Positions 49,048 through 63,559 of a stretch of DNA of 64,000 nt are shown one piece after another. The DNA is taken from contig VWZF01005531.1 in assembly GCA_013396755.1 (NCBI GenBank), positions 1,036,328-1,100,327 of the forward strand, given 5' to 3'. Numbering within the stretch: position 1 is the stretch's first letter; the number at the start of each line of letters is the position of its first letter. The translations under genes were made by a program, and so were the position numbers. A model generated the notes under the pieces. That model worked only from the letters and a program-made list of their open reading frames with translations. It made no database searches and was not told the origin of the DNA. The stretch is from Sclerurus mexicanus (Eukaryota; Chordata; Aves; Passeriformes; Furnariidae).

Positions 49048-52000
49048 CATTTACACTTATTACTATTAGATGAAAAGAAATGGATGATATTTTTCCAATT
49101 AGTATTTCCATGGATGAGTCAGCTCCTACTATATTTTCAGAATATCTTTGCTTCAGCCAGAACACAGAACTAGACCTGGTTATGTAATGAGCAACTGTTC
49201 AATGATTTGTGTTCTCCTTGTTGTTTAATGGGGCTTCAGACTTTACTGTGCTGCATACTTTTGCTCTCAAGGAAGAATTGTTTGTTCCCAAAGGTACATA
49301 TTTATCTTCATTTAACATTATAAAATCTGAGTATTTCACAAATATTAAAAAAACCCCCAAACCTCTGAGGTGAGTGCATAAAAAATGAGGGAAATATAAA
49401 CTAATTTTAGCAGCCAATGTGAGATATCAAAACCTGATCCTTTTAAGCACTTGACATTTGTGTTTGGGTTTTTTTGTATATACAAAAACCAGCCACCATT
49501 GACTTTAGTTATAGCTCTGAATACAGCACTTTCTCACATCAGGAACCACATTGATCACCAGGGAAATTAGGAGCTTCCGGGTAAACATACACAAAGTTTG
49601 CCTGATATGCAAAGAATTCTGGAACAGTGGGACAGAGTCCAAGGCAGCATCTGAACCCCAGGGGCCATTTAGCCACACCACATCTTCTCCTTGCCCTCAG
49701 CAATAAGTCCTGTACCTCTGATTGCGCCAGTCCTCACCTCCACTCTGTAAACTTCCCACTCAGCCATGAACTTCTTGCACAGCAAATCCTAGGCCCTCGC
49801 AAATCCAACATAAATGGACCACAGACATTAGCCCCATGTACAGCTGGTTGCTTTGACCAGCACTTTTACCCCTTTCCCTGTCTCGGCATCAATGTCCCTG
49901 CTGCGTTTCTCCCCTTCCCTATGCCATCTCAGCCAGGTTCAGCCCCAGGTTCTCCTCGAGGCTATTGCCCAGGTCCTCCAGCTCTGATCTCCCTTGCAGC
50001 TTCTGCCTTGCAGTTTATTTCATTGCTGGTGTTCTCCCCCCATCTCTAATGCTGGTTTAAACCTTTCATCCTTCCTCCTGCCACCTCCAGGACCAGCTTC
50101 CACCATTCTGAGGCTCCTGCTTTGCAGCAGCATCCCCTTCCCTCCACAGTGCCAGGCAGGGGGTGCTGGTTGGAAACCAGGCTGTGCCCCTCTCTCAGTT
50201 CAGATCTCAGCAGTAAGCATGACCTGCCATAGAGCCTTGTAAAAACTGTACAGGGGAAAAAAGTTTTTTTAAATTTGGACTGGAGTGTGCTCAAGGCAGA
50301 CAGATTATCAGGGAGGTCAGCTGCTAAAATTGTGAAGGTTTCTGTTGAATGTTTGTGAATGACAAACATTCAAGGGCCTCCTTCTGCCTGAGAGATCTGT
50401 GGCTGGATGTGCTGAAGGATGTAGAAGAGAGAGCCCTTTCAGCAAGACCACTTCTCGCTCCTCCCCTCATCTCTCCTGACTGGAAGGGCAAAATCCTCAC
50501 TCCAAATGCCTTTGACCTGAACAAGATAGACGTTTCACTTTCCTCCTGTATCTGAAAAGTACAGCCACGTGTATGTAGGTGTACCTACTAGAGCCAGACA
50601 GCTCTGAACAGCTCAGTTCTAGGAACTGAATTCAGAAGAAATTATAACTGGCTGTAAACAGGGCTTTGTGAGGTATGCAGACAACTTTAATGATACCTGC
50701 AATCTGCAGCCACCAGCCTCACCTACAATAACTGATTTCATTTGGAGAAATCTATACAAAAACTGTTTTGGTACAGCCTACAGTAAACAGGCTTTTGTTT
50801 TATCCTCCTCCTCCTCCCCATGTTAATTGTGACAGATACGGCCTGACATCATTGTAATCTGGGAAATAGATAGTTAGGAGAGGAATTGCAGCCACACCAG
50901 CACCTAGCTTTCATCTGACTTCTTTTTGCTCTTTGATCTCTTAGCTGGCTAATTAAGAAGCTTGAACCAGCACCCTGCCAAAACAGGTTGTGCCTTTTTC
51001 CAAACCTGTGGTACTCACGTTCAGTAAAAAAGGTATTGCTTATGAGTCGTTTCAGCTCTGTTCATTTAGGTGACCGTATAAATGTGCGCTGTGTTCTACT
51101 ATGGACCCTTCTCTTTCTTCATTTCCTATTTTAAGATGAATTGAGGGGGAAAATAATATAAGCTTTGACATCACATTTTGCAAAGGAAGCAAATGCGCTC
51201 CTCCCTAAATCTAAATGAATGGCCTTTTAAGGTGACTGCTGAATTAAATTCCTGTATGATGAAATCAACAGGCATGAGAAAGTTCTTATTTCCGAAAAAG
51301 AAAAAAACTGCAGGAAAAAAAAAAACCAAACACAAAACACAACAAAAACCATCCAGTATGTGATTGCAGGATTGAGAGCTGAATAGGAGCTGTTTACACT
51401 GACTCAATACAGATACTTTAGTCAGCTTTGGTAGTAAGGCAGCTTCACAGGCTGAAGGGAAGTGGGGATATACATATTCTGAGCCTGTTAAGCTTCTCTA
51501 ATGTAAGACATGTGCATTTCATTGAAGTCCTGAAATACCTCACTAAGAAGAAAGATGGTTGAAACCCCAAGCACATCTTTCTGTTTATCATACATTACAT
51601 ATTTCTGACATGCTTTGAGCAGTACTGTATGCAGCCAGCATCAGTCTTTACATATATATGCCTGTATATATATGCAGCTAAAACCTAGTTTCTGCAAAGA
51701 CCTAAAATACTCTTAAGACAGAGTAAAAATAATCTCATTAGCAGAATGGGACATGTCTGGACATTCTCAGGATAGAAGCTCTACCCAAGCACAGCCTGTC
51801 GCTTTAGCCTTGCGAGGGGAAATCAGTGACCCAAACCACCATGAAATACAAAAATTAAACAGTATCCCTGCAGTCCTGAAAAAAAACAAGCCAGGGACCT
51901 CCATGACAGCCATAAATTCCCCAGAGCTCAGGAACCAACTAATGGTTGGTTAACACTACTGAAGCACTTTCCTATAATTTTTCACAGGGATATTGCAGAA

Positions 52001-55000
52001 AGATGAGAACATGACAAACATGAAATCTGGCTCTGGTTTTCTTCCTCTCCTGCTGCCCCAGTGTAACTCCAAAACCTGAGTCTGTACCAGACCTTCCTCC
52101 CTCCATGTCTTCCATTGTTGGGACTTCTGTGGCTGGCTTGTTGATAGGAATATGAGCTTTAGGGCAGGACAGGTCTTGTTAGGTGTTGGTATTCTTATCG
52201 TTATTCCATTAACCAGACTTGCTTTAAGTAAGGTTAGACCAAACAGTGACAAAACACTGATGTCTTATCTTAATTGTTCTCAGTGTTGCTACAGGTGCTA
52301 CACCAGAGATAACTGAGTGTTAGGGGAGGGTGGCTCTTCTAGACAATCCTACATCTGCAGGAAGGAAGGGAATGTGACACCTCTACAGATTTGGTTTTAA
52401 GATAAATGAAGCAGAAAGCAGTGATTCTCCTTTTCTGAATGTAATTCACCCTCCTATTATAGATTAACAGGTGGCAAATTAGTTAGTTACTTGGACACTT
52501 CAAATAGGGAATGGAGAAGGAGCTGAATGGTGGCTTGAAGACCTTGCAGAGGCTAGTCACTTCTATCACAACAGGCAGGGGAACACTGCAGTCAAAGCTA
52601 CTTTCTGTGTCCTAATCTGGAGCTAACCCTGAACTGGATGTCTCAGCAGGAGATGTGACAGCATCACACACTTTTAACTTCTGTCTTCTTTGCTCTCTGT
52701 CTACTGAAAGAGTGAATTCTGAGTTTCGGACCTTACGTATATCTTATCCATAGCAACCACAACACTTCCCTCAGATTTGCTAAAATGCAAATCTTTAATT
52801 TAGATCCAGGAAGACAGATCTTCCCCCAATTCTCTAATTCTGAGCTTGACTAAAATTTAGAGGTAAGCATCTTTGTCAGCATCAGGGCTTCCTGACGGCC
52901 CTTCCCGTCTTAAACCCTCCAGCCCCTGGCTTAGCAAGCCATGACCTTTGCTAGTAATCAGTGGGAAGGCGCTGAAGAAAAATTGCTGAGTGATGACTCA
53001 CTCTACCACAGTTTGGTTGCTTTATCATTTTCTAATGCTGCTGATGGGAAGATATTTTCTATTGTGAGAGGTTTGTTTTCCTGCTCCATAGGAACAATGA
53101 TCCATAAGGATTTCCTGAGGAGTGACTTCTCCTTAGAGTAAAATTTCTTGTCTCTTAGCCCCTGGAAGAGTAATTGAATTACCCATCACCCAGTTACTTA
53201 TTACCTTCCTGTTCCCTCTTGCCTTTTCAATACCTACTTTATTGCAAAGTACTCCTCATAGACACAGGCACTGGGAAACAGGGTGTGACTACTGAAAAAC
53301 CTGCATAAATCAGCAGTGGAGGAGGAAACCTGTAGGACCCGCTAGAGAAATCAGGGGCCCATGTGGAAGACAGCCTGGGGGATTGCACATGGAAGGGAGC
53401 AATGCTGTGGGTTCATCCTGGCTCTGCCAATCTTCGGTGTGAACTCCAGCTTGGAACAGCTGACCCTGACAAGGGTCATGGCAGAGGACTTCTTCCTTCT
53501 CTTATCAGAAACAGTGCTTGGGGCTCCTTAAGAAAGCAAAGGCACAACAGCAGTCAAAGTTTATCTGTTTGGGCAGAAGGCCCAAAGCCACTACATTCTT
53601 CTCCTTTTATTTACAGCCTTGGGTGAGGACTCCTCTGCTCCAATGGCCACAGACCGTAATGTTCCAGTGCAAGCACAGCTGGCTGTTTTGGGCGGCTTAC
53701 ATGCAGAGCTGCACCTGCCAGACTGGCTACTAAGAAAAGAGATGTGTTCTGGAGTATAGAAAGAGATTGTCTGGGCTGTGATAGATTGCATGGCCAAAAG
53801 ACCATCCTGTGTGACCTCCTGATGGTGAGTATTGGTAAATATGTGTGCGTGCCTTTAGGTTGGTGGGGTAGAAGAGAGGTCAGTCACACTGCATAGCTCA
53901 CTATTGTCCCTTTTTCTGCTCCCAGGAGGCTGGGAGAAGCAGCTGTACTGCAGAGATGCCAACCATCAGGAAAATACAGCAATTGTTTTATGAGTTTAAT
54001 GCTATTTATCTTCTAATTTATTTACCAGAGGCACATGTAATTCTCTGTGAAAGCCAGTTTGCTGAGGAGGAAAGTCTTAAAAACACCCTTCCATTTGCTA
54101 ATGTGTTTTTCTTATTAAATAAAATTGTTATGTTTCAGAAAATTTAAGCTTTATTAAAAAAACCCAAAACCAAACAAGTGAGGGTGGCGAGTGAAGACCT
54201 TCTCAAGCTCACACTGAGAGAAGACAGCAGCAAGCAATGGAAAGTAGGTCAGCCAGGTCTCATCTTCTTCTAATTACTTGGCCCAGCCAGGATGGGGCCC
54301 CCCGTCACTCTGGGAATGGCTGGTCCCTGCCCCAAAGGCTCACACGCTGAAAGGTGAATGGTCACTTTGTGTAACTGCACGTGAAGGAGTTTAGTGGTGA
54401 TCTCCACGCAAAGGCAAGCAGGCTGCTGGCTTGGTATTTGCCAGCACAGGTACTGCAGTTCCCTTCATGTTTACACACAGATATCAGGAATGGCTTGGAC
54501 CTCACAGTGAGCGCTGCCAACCTCTGTACTAAGTGGAATTAACTGCAGGATAGAGGCCCGCTGTGGAGCAGATAAGATGGGTCTAGAAAAATGACAGAGG
54601 TCAGACAGCATTAGATAAATGGTGGTGAGAAATCCTGCATTAATAGCAGTAATGCAGCTGTGCTTCCTGAAAAGAAAGCAAGAAATTCCCTAGTGGGGGC
54701 ATACTTCTTGTTGGCCAAAATGCATTCTGAATTCCTCAATAATCAGGCAGGAAGTGGTAAAATCCATCAGACAAAATGAACAATATGTTATTTTTTCCAA
54801 TATCAAAAATATATTTTAGGTCATAACTATTACAGAAAAAACATTTTGTGGCCACCCAGATTTATTTTTTTCTGACATATTAAATTTTTCAGTGAAGTAC
54901 AGCAAATGGAATTTCTGTACACTGAAATATATTTTAGGAGCTTTGTTTCAGTCCAGATCAGTACTTTACCTTATAGGTGCATTATTCAAAAGTACTCACC

Positions 55001-58000
55001 GCTCTTTCAAATATTTGCACAAATAGAAATTACCTTTTAGTAGTTTCCCAGTTGAGTAACCAGAGAGAAAAGCAGAATTATAATAAGCATGAGTTTTGTG
55101 CTGTGTGTAAACAGCTGGAGTTAGGTAATTTCTGATTTAATTTCATCCCTTTGTGCGATTTTGTTTAGTTTACTCCATGAGAGGTCTACAGCTCTGTACC
55201 TAGCTTGCCTCAGCTGGCCATTCTGAGAAGGTCCTACCAAGACTTCCCATTGCCTCCATTTTGAAGGAGTTCTCTCTTTATTCTGGTGAGTGGAAGTTAC
55301 AGAGACCCACCGGGTGCTGCTGCCTGAGTTCAGTCAGCAGAGTAACCCTGTGATTTCTTCCAGCTTCTTTGCTTGTAGATAGAGAGGAAGGAGGATGCTA
55401 ACTTAGTAACTTCTCCCCATTGTGCCCCAGAGGTTAGGCACCTTGCCATATACAGATGTTATCAAAAATGGAATCATTTTATAAATAAACTGTGAATTAA
55501 CAACAGTCTGGATAAATGTATGCTTTGGTTCAAGACTGATGTGTTCCATTCTTGGAGAACATTCTCTAAATAAACTGAATGTTTTCATTTTGTACTTTGT
55601 TATGATTTATCACATTGTGGTTTATTTAAGTCTTTCAATGCTCTCTCTTCCATTTGCTGAACTTTAGATATGGAATTAAAAGACGCTTGACTGCACAGTC
55701 TTCCTTTATATTTGAAGAAGAAGCCATGTAGTAATCACAATGGATTAAGACATCCTACATTAAAACCCTGTCACTTTTGCAACTGTATTTATGCAACAAG
55801 ACAACAGTAGCTAATGGGTCCATCTAAGACATTGAGTTGAATGGACAATTTCTTCATAGCTGTGGTAATTATGAATACTCTGAAAAAGGCTGCTTTGCCA
55901 GTTGTAGCCCAAGAAAAATGAATACTGTTCTCTTGCAGAAAATGCTCTGCAAGAATTCAGCCATCTTATGCCATTACAAAAAACAGTGACTTGTTTATTC
56001 ATTGAAGTTTATGAACATACACTACATCTTTTGAAAGTCAATAAGTACTGCTTTAGCCTGCTTTCTGTCGAAAGCACAGGCTCAAGCTAAGAACCTTTCT
56101 GAAGGATTCCTTCTCCATTTATCCACTATGGACAGCCCATAGCACTAATAGATGCATAATCATAAAAACTCAGTGATCCCCAACTCTTTTATCTAGGATT
56201 TCAACCACCACCTTTGCTCTCTGGACTTAGGCACAACAGAGTTATGGGGTGATCCATCCATCTGCAGGAAGGAGTTTCTTTTGGGGAACATCCCCTAAAA
56301 CATCAGGACTGAACTCTCAATCTGTCCAAACCAACTTTTTCAGGAAGTAGGGTTTTCCAGGAAAGAATACTAATGGTGTTGAGGTATCTTCACAATAAAC
56401 TCTTTCTGGTGTTACTATACATATCAACTTCCATTTTGTATTTAGTTATGCCTCAAACCATTTATTTACTGTCTACTAATGATTCATATAACTACATAGT
56501 GCTGCCAAGTGAATTCCAGTACAATGGGGATATTTGCAGACATTTTAAATAGTTGAGATAAATACAATAAACTAGAAAAACACCAAGAAATAAATTGATA
56601 TAAAATGGGAGATCGTTGGCTTGCCGGCTGGAATTCAATACACTGAATTTTTGGACCAGCTAGCCAACACAACAGTAACTCCACGAGCTGTTTAGTAATA
56701 CACTACAGGTAGAACAATACTACAATTCTTTTTGCAATAAATTAGTCAAAACACTTTTTAAAGAAGGGTATTGTAGGCAAGTATTTGCTTAATACACAAC
56801 TGAACCCTCTTTTGATAACATTCAATTCTCCAGCTAGGTATTTCAAGGAAACAAAGAACACCCAGCAACTAGCATGTAAATGTCATGTCCAATGGACTAT
56901 TTCTATCACAGTGTCTCTGGTGAAGATATCTGAAAACAGGCATGGGCAACAGAAATAGTAGTATATTCATAAAACTGGAAGTCATGCAAATAGGCATTCC
57001 AGATACATCTATCTATACATGCATATTTATATATATACATATTAAGTAGTTTTATTTAGTATAACAGAGGTGTTCCCATGCACTCTATAGAGCACAAGAT
57101 TGACTATTAAAAACTGCTGTCAATGTATAACCAAAGTGTATATGCTTCCCATATATCTGACCACAGTTTTTACATGTTTTTACAGAACACTGGGCATTCT
57201 ATTGGACTGTTAGGGGGAAAAAAAAGTCTTGATAAGGAGTTTAGAAACATCCGGTGTAGGAAGACTCCATGCTGCCAGTCAGTCCAAGAAGGACACTTAG
57301 TGACCTTATGACCCAGAAGTTGTTTCAAAAAACTAGCCCCAACCTTAATTTTTCCATCCTAATGCAGATTATGTACTTTGCATTAAAATTTATACACTGT
57401 AAGGAGTGTGCCTGAAGTTTGGCTCTGTAACAAGCGCATAATTTCTTCAAAAACTCTCTAATACTCCTTCTGTTATTACAACAATATAAGAACTTTCCTT
57501 GTCTGGAAGACCAAGGGTATGTCTTGGGTTATGCTAATGGATCTACTTTGAAAACAGCTCTTGAAATATTCTTGGCTTATATAGTGGATTCATCATCAAA
57601 AAGACCATTATCTTCCATTATGAATCCCAAATGTCTACATAACTGATTCTTTCAGAACTGTGTTCTATTTCTGGTATTGCTCGGTCATTGTAGCAAAATC
57701 ACTAAGTACTTTTCTCCTTATGTAAAACAGAAGTTCAGAATGCTGCAATTATGAATACAAAGAAGTAATCTGAATTGTTTCATCATTTTCTTGATCTATG
57801 TTTCCGGTTTTATTTTTTTTCTGCATTATGAACCAATAATTTAACTAACTGGATCAAACTATAATGTATTTTGAGTATTTCTATACTGTTACATTAATAT
57901 TTTAGCTCATTGTGGTTTTTTTACAAAACAGTTTTGAGATTTTTTTTTGTTAATAGAGAGATTTGACCCTTCGAGGTTGTATAATGCTTAAAACCAACTG

Positions 58001-60574
58001 CAGAATTCCCACTGTCACCAGTGGCAGGAGCCTTCAGCCAGTCCCACGTGTAAACAGACGCCAATCTCACACATGGCTTAAAAAAATAAAAAGAAGAGTT
58101 TGCATTTTACTTAGTGATAACTATTTTATATCACCTTTTGTTGCAAAGGACAAGTGAGTAGCTCTATTGGATTAACTGGAGCTATATGCATAGGTGTGTT
58201 CAGCTTAATGGCTGCCACTGGATAAACTAACACTAAAGCCCAAAAGACAGATATGAGTAAGTCATCCTCTGACAAAAGCAGGAGACAAAACCAACCAGTG
58301 AAGTATAAAAGATTGTATTCACTGGCTCTAGCCCAAGGGTTCAGTGACTGGCTTTAGGCTAGAACCTAAAGGTCAGATGCACAAGGAACATCTGAAATTG
58401 AACAGTGTAACTGAGTACCTGAACAGTTACTTCCAGAAGGTATAGGGTCAGTGCTCTGGTGCTGAGGCAGCAATAATTTTGTTCATACAGAGCAGCTGCT
58501 CAGACAAAAATGGAAGGATGGTCTAACTACCTTAGACAAATTACATGTGTTTGTGTGGTAGATTAGACAGGAGTGGTGGTACAAGGTCTTCTCTCTGTGC
58601 CAAGCAATTAATTTTGTCTAGTTAATTCATTTAAATGCCAGGTGAAGCCTCAAAGGGTGGATCTGGAGCCAAGACACATGCTGGTCAGAAGGGTGAGCGC
58701 AGGGGTGGCCTCGGGACCTGCGTACCCAGAGGGAGCAGGGTCCAGGCTGGTCTGACTTGTGACACAAAGGGAAAGACTTGTCACTTTGAAATGAATTTGG
58801 AGAGGACTCCAGAGGGTAGGTATCCCAGTAACCATATCAGAAGCTAGAGTCACATTTTCACAGGTAAAGGAAACAGATGAAGTGACAAAGTGATTAAAAT
58901 GCCAGTAAGGGGCACAATCTGCAATACTTGGCTTCAGTTGTTCAGTGTTTGTACCCAAGGCCTTGATGTGGCAATACTGCTACCTCAAGTCTCATGTCAA
59001 GTACTCAACGTACTGTTGCTTTAGCATTTTCAAGGACAAAGCCGAATTCAATGTTCCTAGGGTGATGTAGATGTCCTTTAATCGAAAGAGGACAACTGGA
59101 AAATACAAAGTCAGTCTGCTAGGACCATGGTGGCACAGGGTACACAGTACGTCTTTCCCATCAGAACCTGTCATTGACTTTACTTTTTATAGCAACAATG
59201 TGCTGATAATGAGTAAAGAGAATGAAGAGCTGGCTACGGTACATGCAGAATTGATGTTTCCATTCATTCTGTAATATTTGATTTTAATATTTTACTTCTG
59301 GAATTAAAAAAAACAAACAACCACTGTCTATTGCTTATGTAGGAAATTCATTTTAAGCTCATTAATTCACTTTAAGAAAAGATGTTTTTCTTTTGGAAAG
59401 CATAGCTCCTTTTCTGAAATAATAAAAAAAGAATGCAATAAAATGTCACATCGCATAACAGGTCTAAGTATCTTTTTACCTAATCGAACATGCAAAGTAT
59501 GACAGCAGTACCTTATTCTATGCTAGGAAGCACTTGCTAACACAAATAGGGAGTAAACCCGGCTCCCCAAAGGCCTTGCTCTCGCAGTGATGGCAGTGTG
59601 AGCAGACCCTTCGTGCCCATCAGGCTCTGCTCAGACACAACCAGTATATGCTCATCTGGAGCACTGGTTATTAATGATTACGCATCTGGGTATAGGAAAA
59701 GCCTCTTAAGGATTTACTGAGACCTGCCCAACCCCAGTGGGGTTTACTTATTAACAAATAAACAAACGGAGAACTGGAATTACAGGGCACGTGCCACACA
59801 CTGTCGCCTTGATCCTGGTCACCCGAGCAGTCACTGCTACTGCCTTTGCTTAAGGCTCCGACTCCCTGGTGTAGGAAATGTATTTTTCAATCTGTCAGCT
59901 CACCGTCTTGCATGTGTGGCTCCTGTACAAACAACTCTTGTATTAGATAGTGCATTTTTCAAATAGTTTCACACTACTGGAAGCCTGCTGTGCTTCCCGA
60001 GCCATGAGTCTCACACGGATGAAGGAAACTGCCATGAAGGCTGTACCTCACCTTACTCGAGGAAGTAATCGTTATTGGTATGAGTGCACAGCGAAGGGTT
60101 AGGCTGCCTTCCTGCTTCTACTGATCTATATTCCCTGCTACACGACTGTAACTGCACAAAGCAACCATTTTCTACCTTAAACAATAAGTGCATGTGTGTG
60201 CCTCTCACAAGGATAACATCATTGGGCCGTAATCTATCAAAGCCTCTTTCTTTAGATAATTGAAGTAATGGATGTATACCAGGACGATACAGTAAACACA
60301 CTACAAAACAAGAGATGCTGTATTTTTCCCATAGCAATTGTTCAATAGAAGTCTGTGTTCATAACTTTTACAGCGTTTTATAAGCATTTGCTGATGAATG
60401 TGGCATTTTCTTATTGTTGCAGAGCATTTTTTTTAAACAGCAAACAGCAAAACTTAAAAGGGGCCCAAGAGGTGCACATTTTATGTTGCTTCATTTGCAT
60501 ACCTGTAAAATAATCTTGTAGGTGGCAGCAAAAGATGAGAGCCATGATGGCAGCAACAGCAGGAGTTAGGCCAG
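49048..60574. other. Intergenic, no gene recognised
   Basis: A C-rich patch at about 49630-50240 gives a 140-codon open frame without any family motif. Short TA-rich microsatellites lie near 51652-51674 and 57005-57042. I recognise no transposon, RNA gene or splice-flanked coding exon. Confidence 0.55.
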
Positions 60575-61000
60575 AATCATAGAACGGCCTGGGCTGCAAG
60601 GGACCTTTAAAGATCATCAAGTTCTGACACCTCTGCCGTGAGTAGGGATACCTTCCGCTAGACAAGGTTTCTCAGAGCTCCATCCAACCTGGCTTTGAAC
60701 ACTTCCAGGGATGAAACACCCACAACTTCTCTGGGTGACCGTTCCAGTGACTCACTCCCCTCAGAGTTAAACTTTTTTTCCTAATATCTAATCTAAACCT
60801 ACTATATTTCGGTTGAAGCTGTTCCCCCCCCTGTCCTGTCACTATATGCTGTTGCAAAAAGTCTTTCTCCATCTTCCTTGTAGGTTCCCTTCAGGTACTG
60901 GAGAGCTGCAATAAGGTCACCCCTAAGCCTTCTCTTTTCCAGGGTGGACAAACCCAATTCTCTTAGCTTTTCCTCCTTGGAGAGGTCCTCCATCCCTCTA
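60575..61000 (-). mobile_element. CR1 LINE 3' fragment with ORF2 C-terminus
   Basis: The plus strand begins with AATCATAGAACGGCCTGGGC, the antisense CR1 end. It continues through CATCCAACCTGGCTTTGAAC and CACTTCCAGGGATG into the 3' part of ORF2. On the minus strand the ORF reads EDLSKEEKLRELGLSTLEKR and then FRLDIRKKSLTLRGVSHWN in another frame, so at least one frameshift has occurred. It is 5' truncated at about 61000. Confidence 0.92.
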
Positions 61001-63559
61001 GTTGGTTACTGTGCTGCTTCTGAGTTTGCAAGGGTTTTCTGTTTCCTGACAGCTCTTCTCTGAATACAGAAAAGCCCCACAAATACAGATCTGAGTCTGG
61101 ACACTTTTATGCAGACAAGTGGCCCTACTGACTTGGTATGTCTCCAAACAGAAAAGGGTCGATGGACAAGTATCAGGGCCCAATTAGATGTGACACCAGA
61201 TGCCTCACACTACTGTTAGAAGGTGTATTACCCTTGTGTTAGGCTTGTTCTTGTGGCAAAGAACAAAGCAAAATGGCAGCATTTACAAAAAAAAATCATC
61301 TAATGTGAGGAGCAACAGATGTCCAAGAGGCAATGCAGTACAAGGACTAGAGACATTTCTGGTCAGTGTGACAAGCAGTGGTCAAAGAGCAGTCAAGATG
61401 GCATTATTGCAAACCCGAGATTTAACGATGGGTGTTAGGGAGGATGCTGCGCTCATTATTCAGTGCTGAACATCCTCAGCCCCCTACCCTGCAAGAGCTA
61501 CACTGTTTACAGGAGTAAGAATTCAGGACTTCACCCAGCTGGTATCATGAAACTGGTTGTTTTGGCAAGGCATTGCTTGGCACACAGAGAACTGTCACAC
61601 TTGCACAGCAGCTCGAAGGGGTTCTGCCTGCATACATCGGACTGACTGAGCCAGTGTGATTCAGTCTGGAGATGCATCATGTGCCCTACAAACCCAGGAG
61701 GTATTGGAGTTGCCATGCAGGAGCAAGTCAGTAGGCTACAAACACAGTAATTCCACCACATCCCATGCTGAAGCTAATGGTATGTGCAAATTCACCTAGT
61801 GAGTCATGTCTGCTTGCATTAAAAAAAAATACAAAAACAAAATAGTCTTCCTATGTCTCACTGGGAAGAAGAGACTGAAACTGGCTAGGCTGGTTGGGAA
61901 CCAACCTGGCAGCAGCCCTAGTTAGTACATTTTCTAAATAAGGTGAGTGGGTTTTGTTTCTGTATCCGAAGACAAGAAGGGCACAGAGGGGAGCTGGGTT
62001 ATGGTAGATAGCATCCTATATTTAACTTTGCAAAACTTTTTATTAATTTCAGAAAAAGCGGTCACAGATTTGTATTTTCTGTCTTTGAATCAAATAAATA
62101 GGATATAAAGAGTTCTGAAATTTACTTGTTCAGTTTTTTTTTTAATTTCAGTGACAGTGGAGACTTTTGCTTTTGAAGGAAGAACAGCAGGTCACTACAG
62201 GAGAGGAAGAAGTTTAGATTTATTATATTGTACAGAGAACACAGTATTCTTCAAACTTCCGGGACCCATTTGCATTTGCTTTATTTCTCAAAATGAAGAC
62301 AATTTTGCAGAATCTTCCAAACCCTGTGAATCGCTGTATGAAAGGACACCCCCCCACACACATACACTGCTATTCACAACACAGAAAAATGGGACATTAA
62401 CCTCATATAAAACCCACTGGCTTGCATCTTGCTTCCTCATTAAGCCTGTGCCAGTTTGGCAGTAGATTTCAAAGGTGCAAGCTCACTTTTGTTTTTTCCA
62501 ACGATCAATCCACAAAGTAATATTTTACTTAAAAGGGAATTCCCCAAAATGCATCACTTCCTTTTTGAAGATATCCCCATCAGTTACATACTATTTTTTC
62601 AATATTACATATCTGAAAACCAAGATAAATGTTTTTGAACAATTTGAAGCCCTTACTACAAGGGAGAAAACAATTATTATTCGTATTGTTTGTTTTCCCA
62701 CAATGTATTTTTATGGGAGAGCTGTGGTGACCATATTTTGTATTCAGTGAACAACTTCTGTGGTGTAAAGTGTCTCTTTTTGGTATTCAAATAACCACAA
62801 AAGCAATGCAGCTATATCTCGTTGCCATGGACATTACCACCTAAACCAACCAAAATGCAAAAAAAGGTTATTTCTTACCTCATCCATTGTGAAAGACACA
62901 GATTTACGAGATAACATTTGGCAGTCCTGTGACCAATGATAATAAAAATCTCTTTCCCTTGGGCACTCAAGAACCACAGTGTATTGTAACACTTCCAGTT
63001 CTCAAATAGTGCTGAACCACATTGTGCAGGGCTGCATACCTTTCCAAAAAGTTTATGTGTTTTTCTGGTTGTCATAAAAAGTATTTGTTTATCAAATGCA
63101 CAAAAACAAAAACAAAAAACAGCAAACACCTTAAAAAAAAACAAAAAAAGAAAAGTTGGGCATTAGGGAAGAATTGGATGGAAATCTGTGAGAAACAAAG
63201 GCAACCTTAGTGTCTTCACTGTTGTTCCTGTCAGCCTGGCTATGACTCTACCTACACAAATATTGCATTAGTGAATATTTTCCTGCTGAAATGCAAATTG
63301 CTGGTTTGGTCCTCTTATTACCAGGGCATGCTGTTGAGATGTACTATTAGTAACGTTAAGAAATTATATAATCAAAAAATAATGTAATTTTACCTTTTTT
63401 CTAAGTACCTCTCCTTATTAGATAAGTGCACTCGTGTGAAAGAGAAGGCAAGGAACGGACCATACTCAAAAATCCCTAACACAAAAGAAAGTATGTTAAG
63501 TTTCAAATCACACATCATAAATACAGGTCGGGTATAAAATACCCCAGAGTTTACAGGCT
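61001..63559. other. Intergenic upstream of the right-hand CpG island
   Basis: AT-rich spacer with short homopolymers. No gene or transposon is recognised. Confidence 0.55.

Noticed and set aside
49627..50049. 140-codon open frame as a gene
   Set aside because: The composition is Pro/Ser/Leu-rich from C-rich DNA, with no recognised domain and no sign of exon structure. Chance is the simplest explanation.
62130..62465. Possible spliced exon after a T-rich stretch ending in TTTCAG at about 62150
   Set aside because: The acceptor-like sequence is common by chance, and the 104-codon frame after it has no recognisable motif or matching donor.
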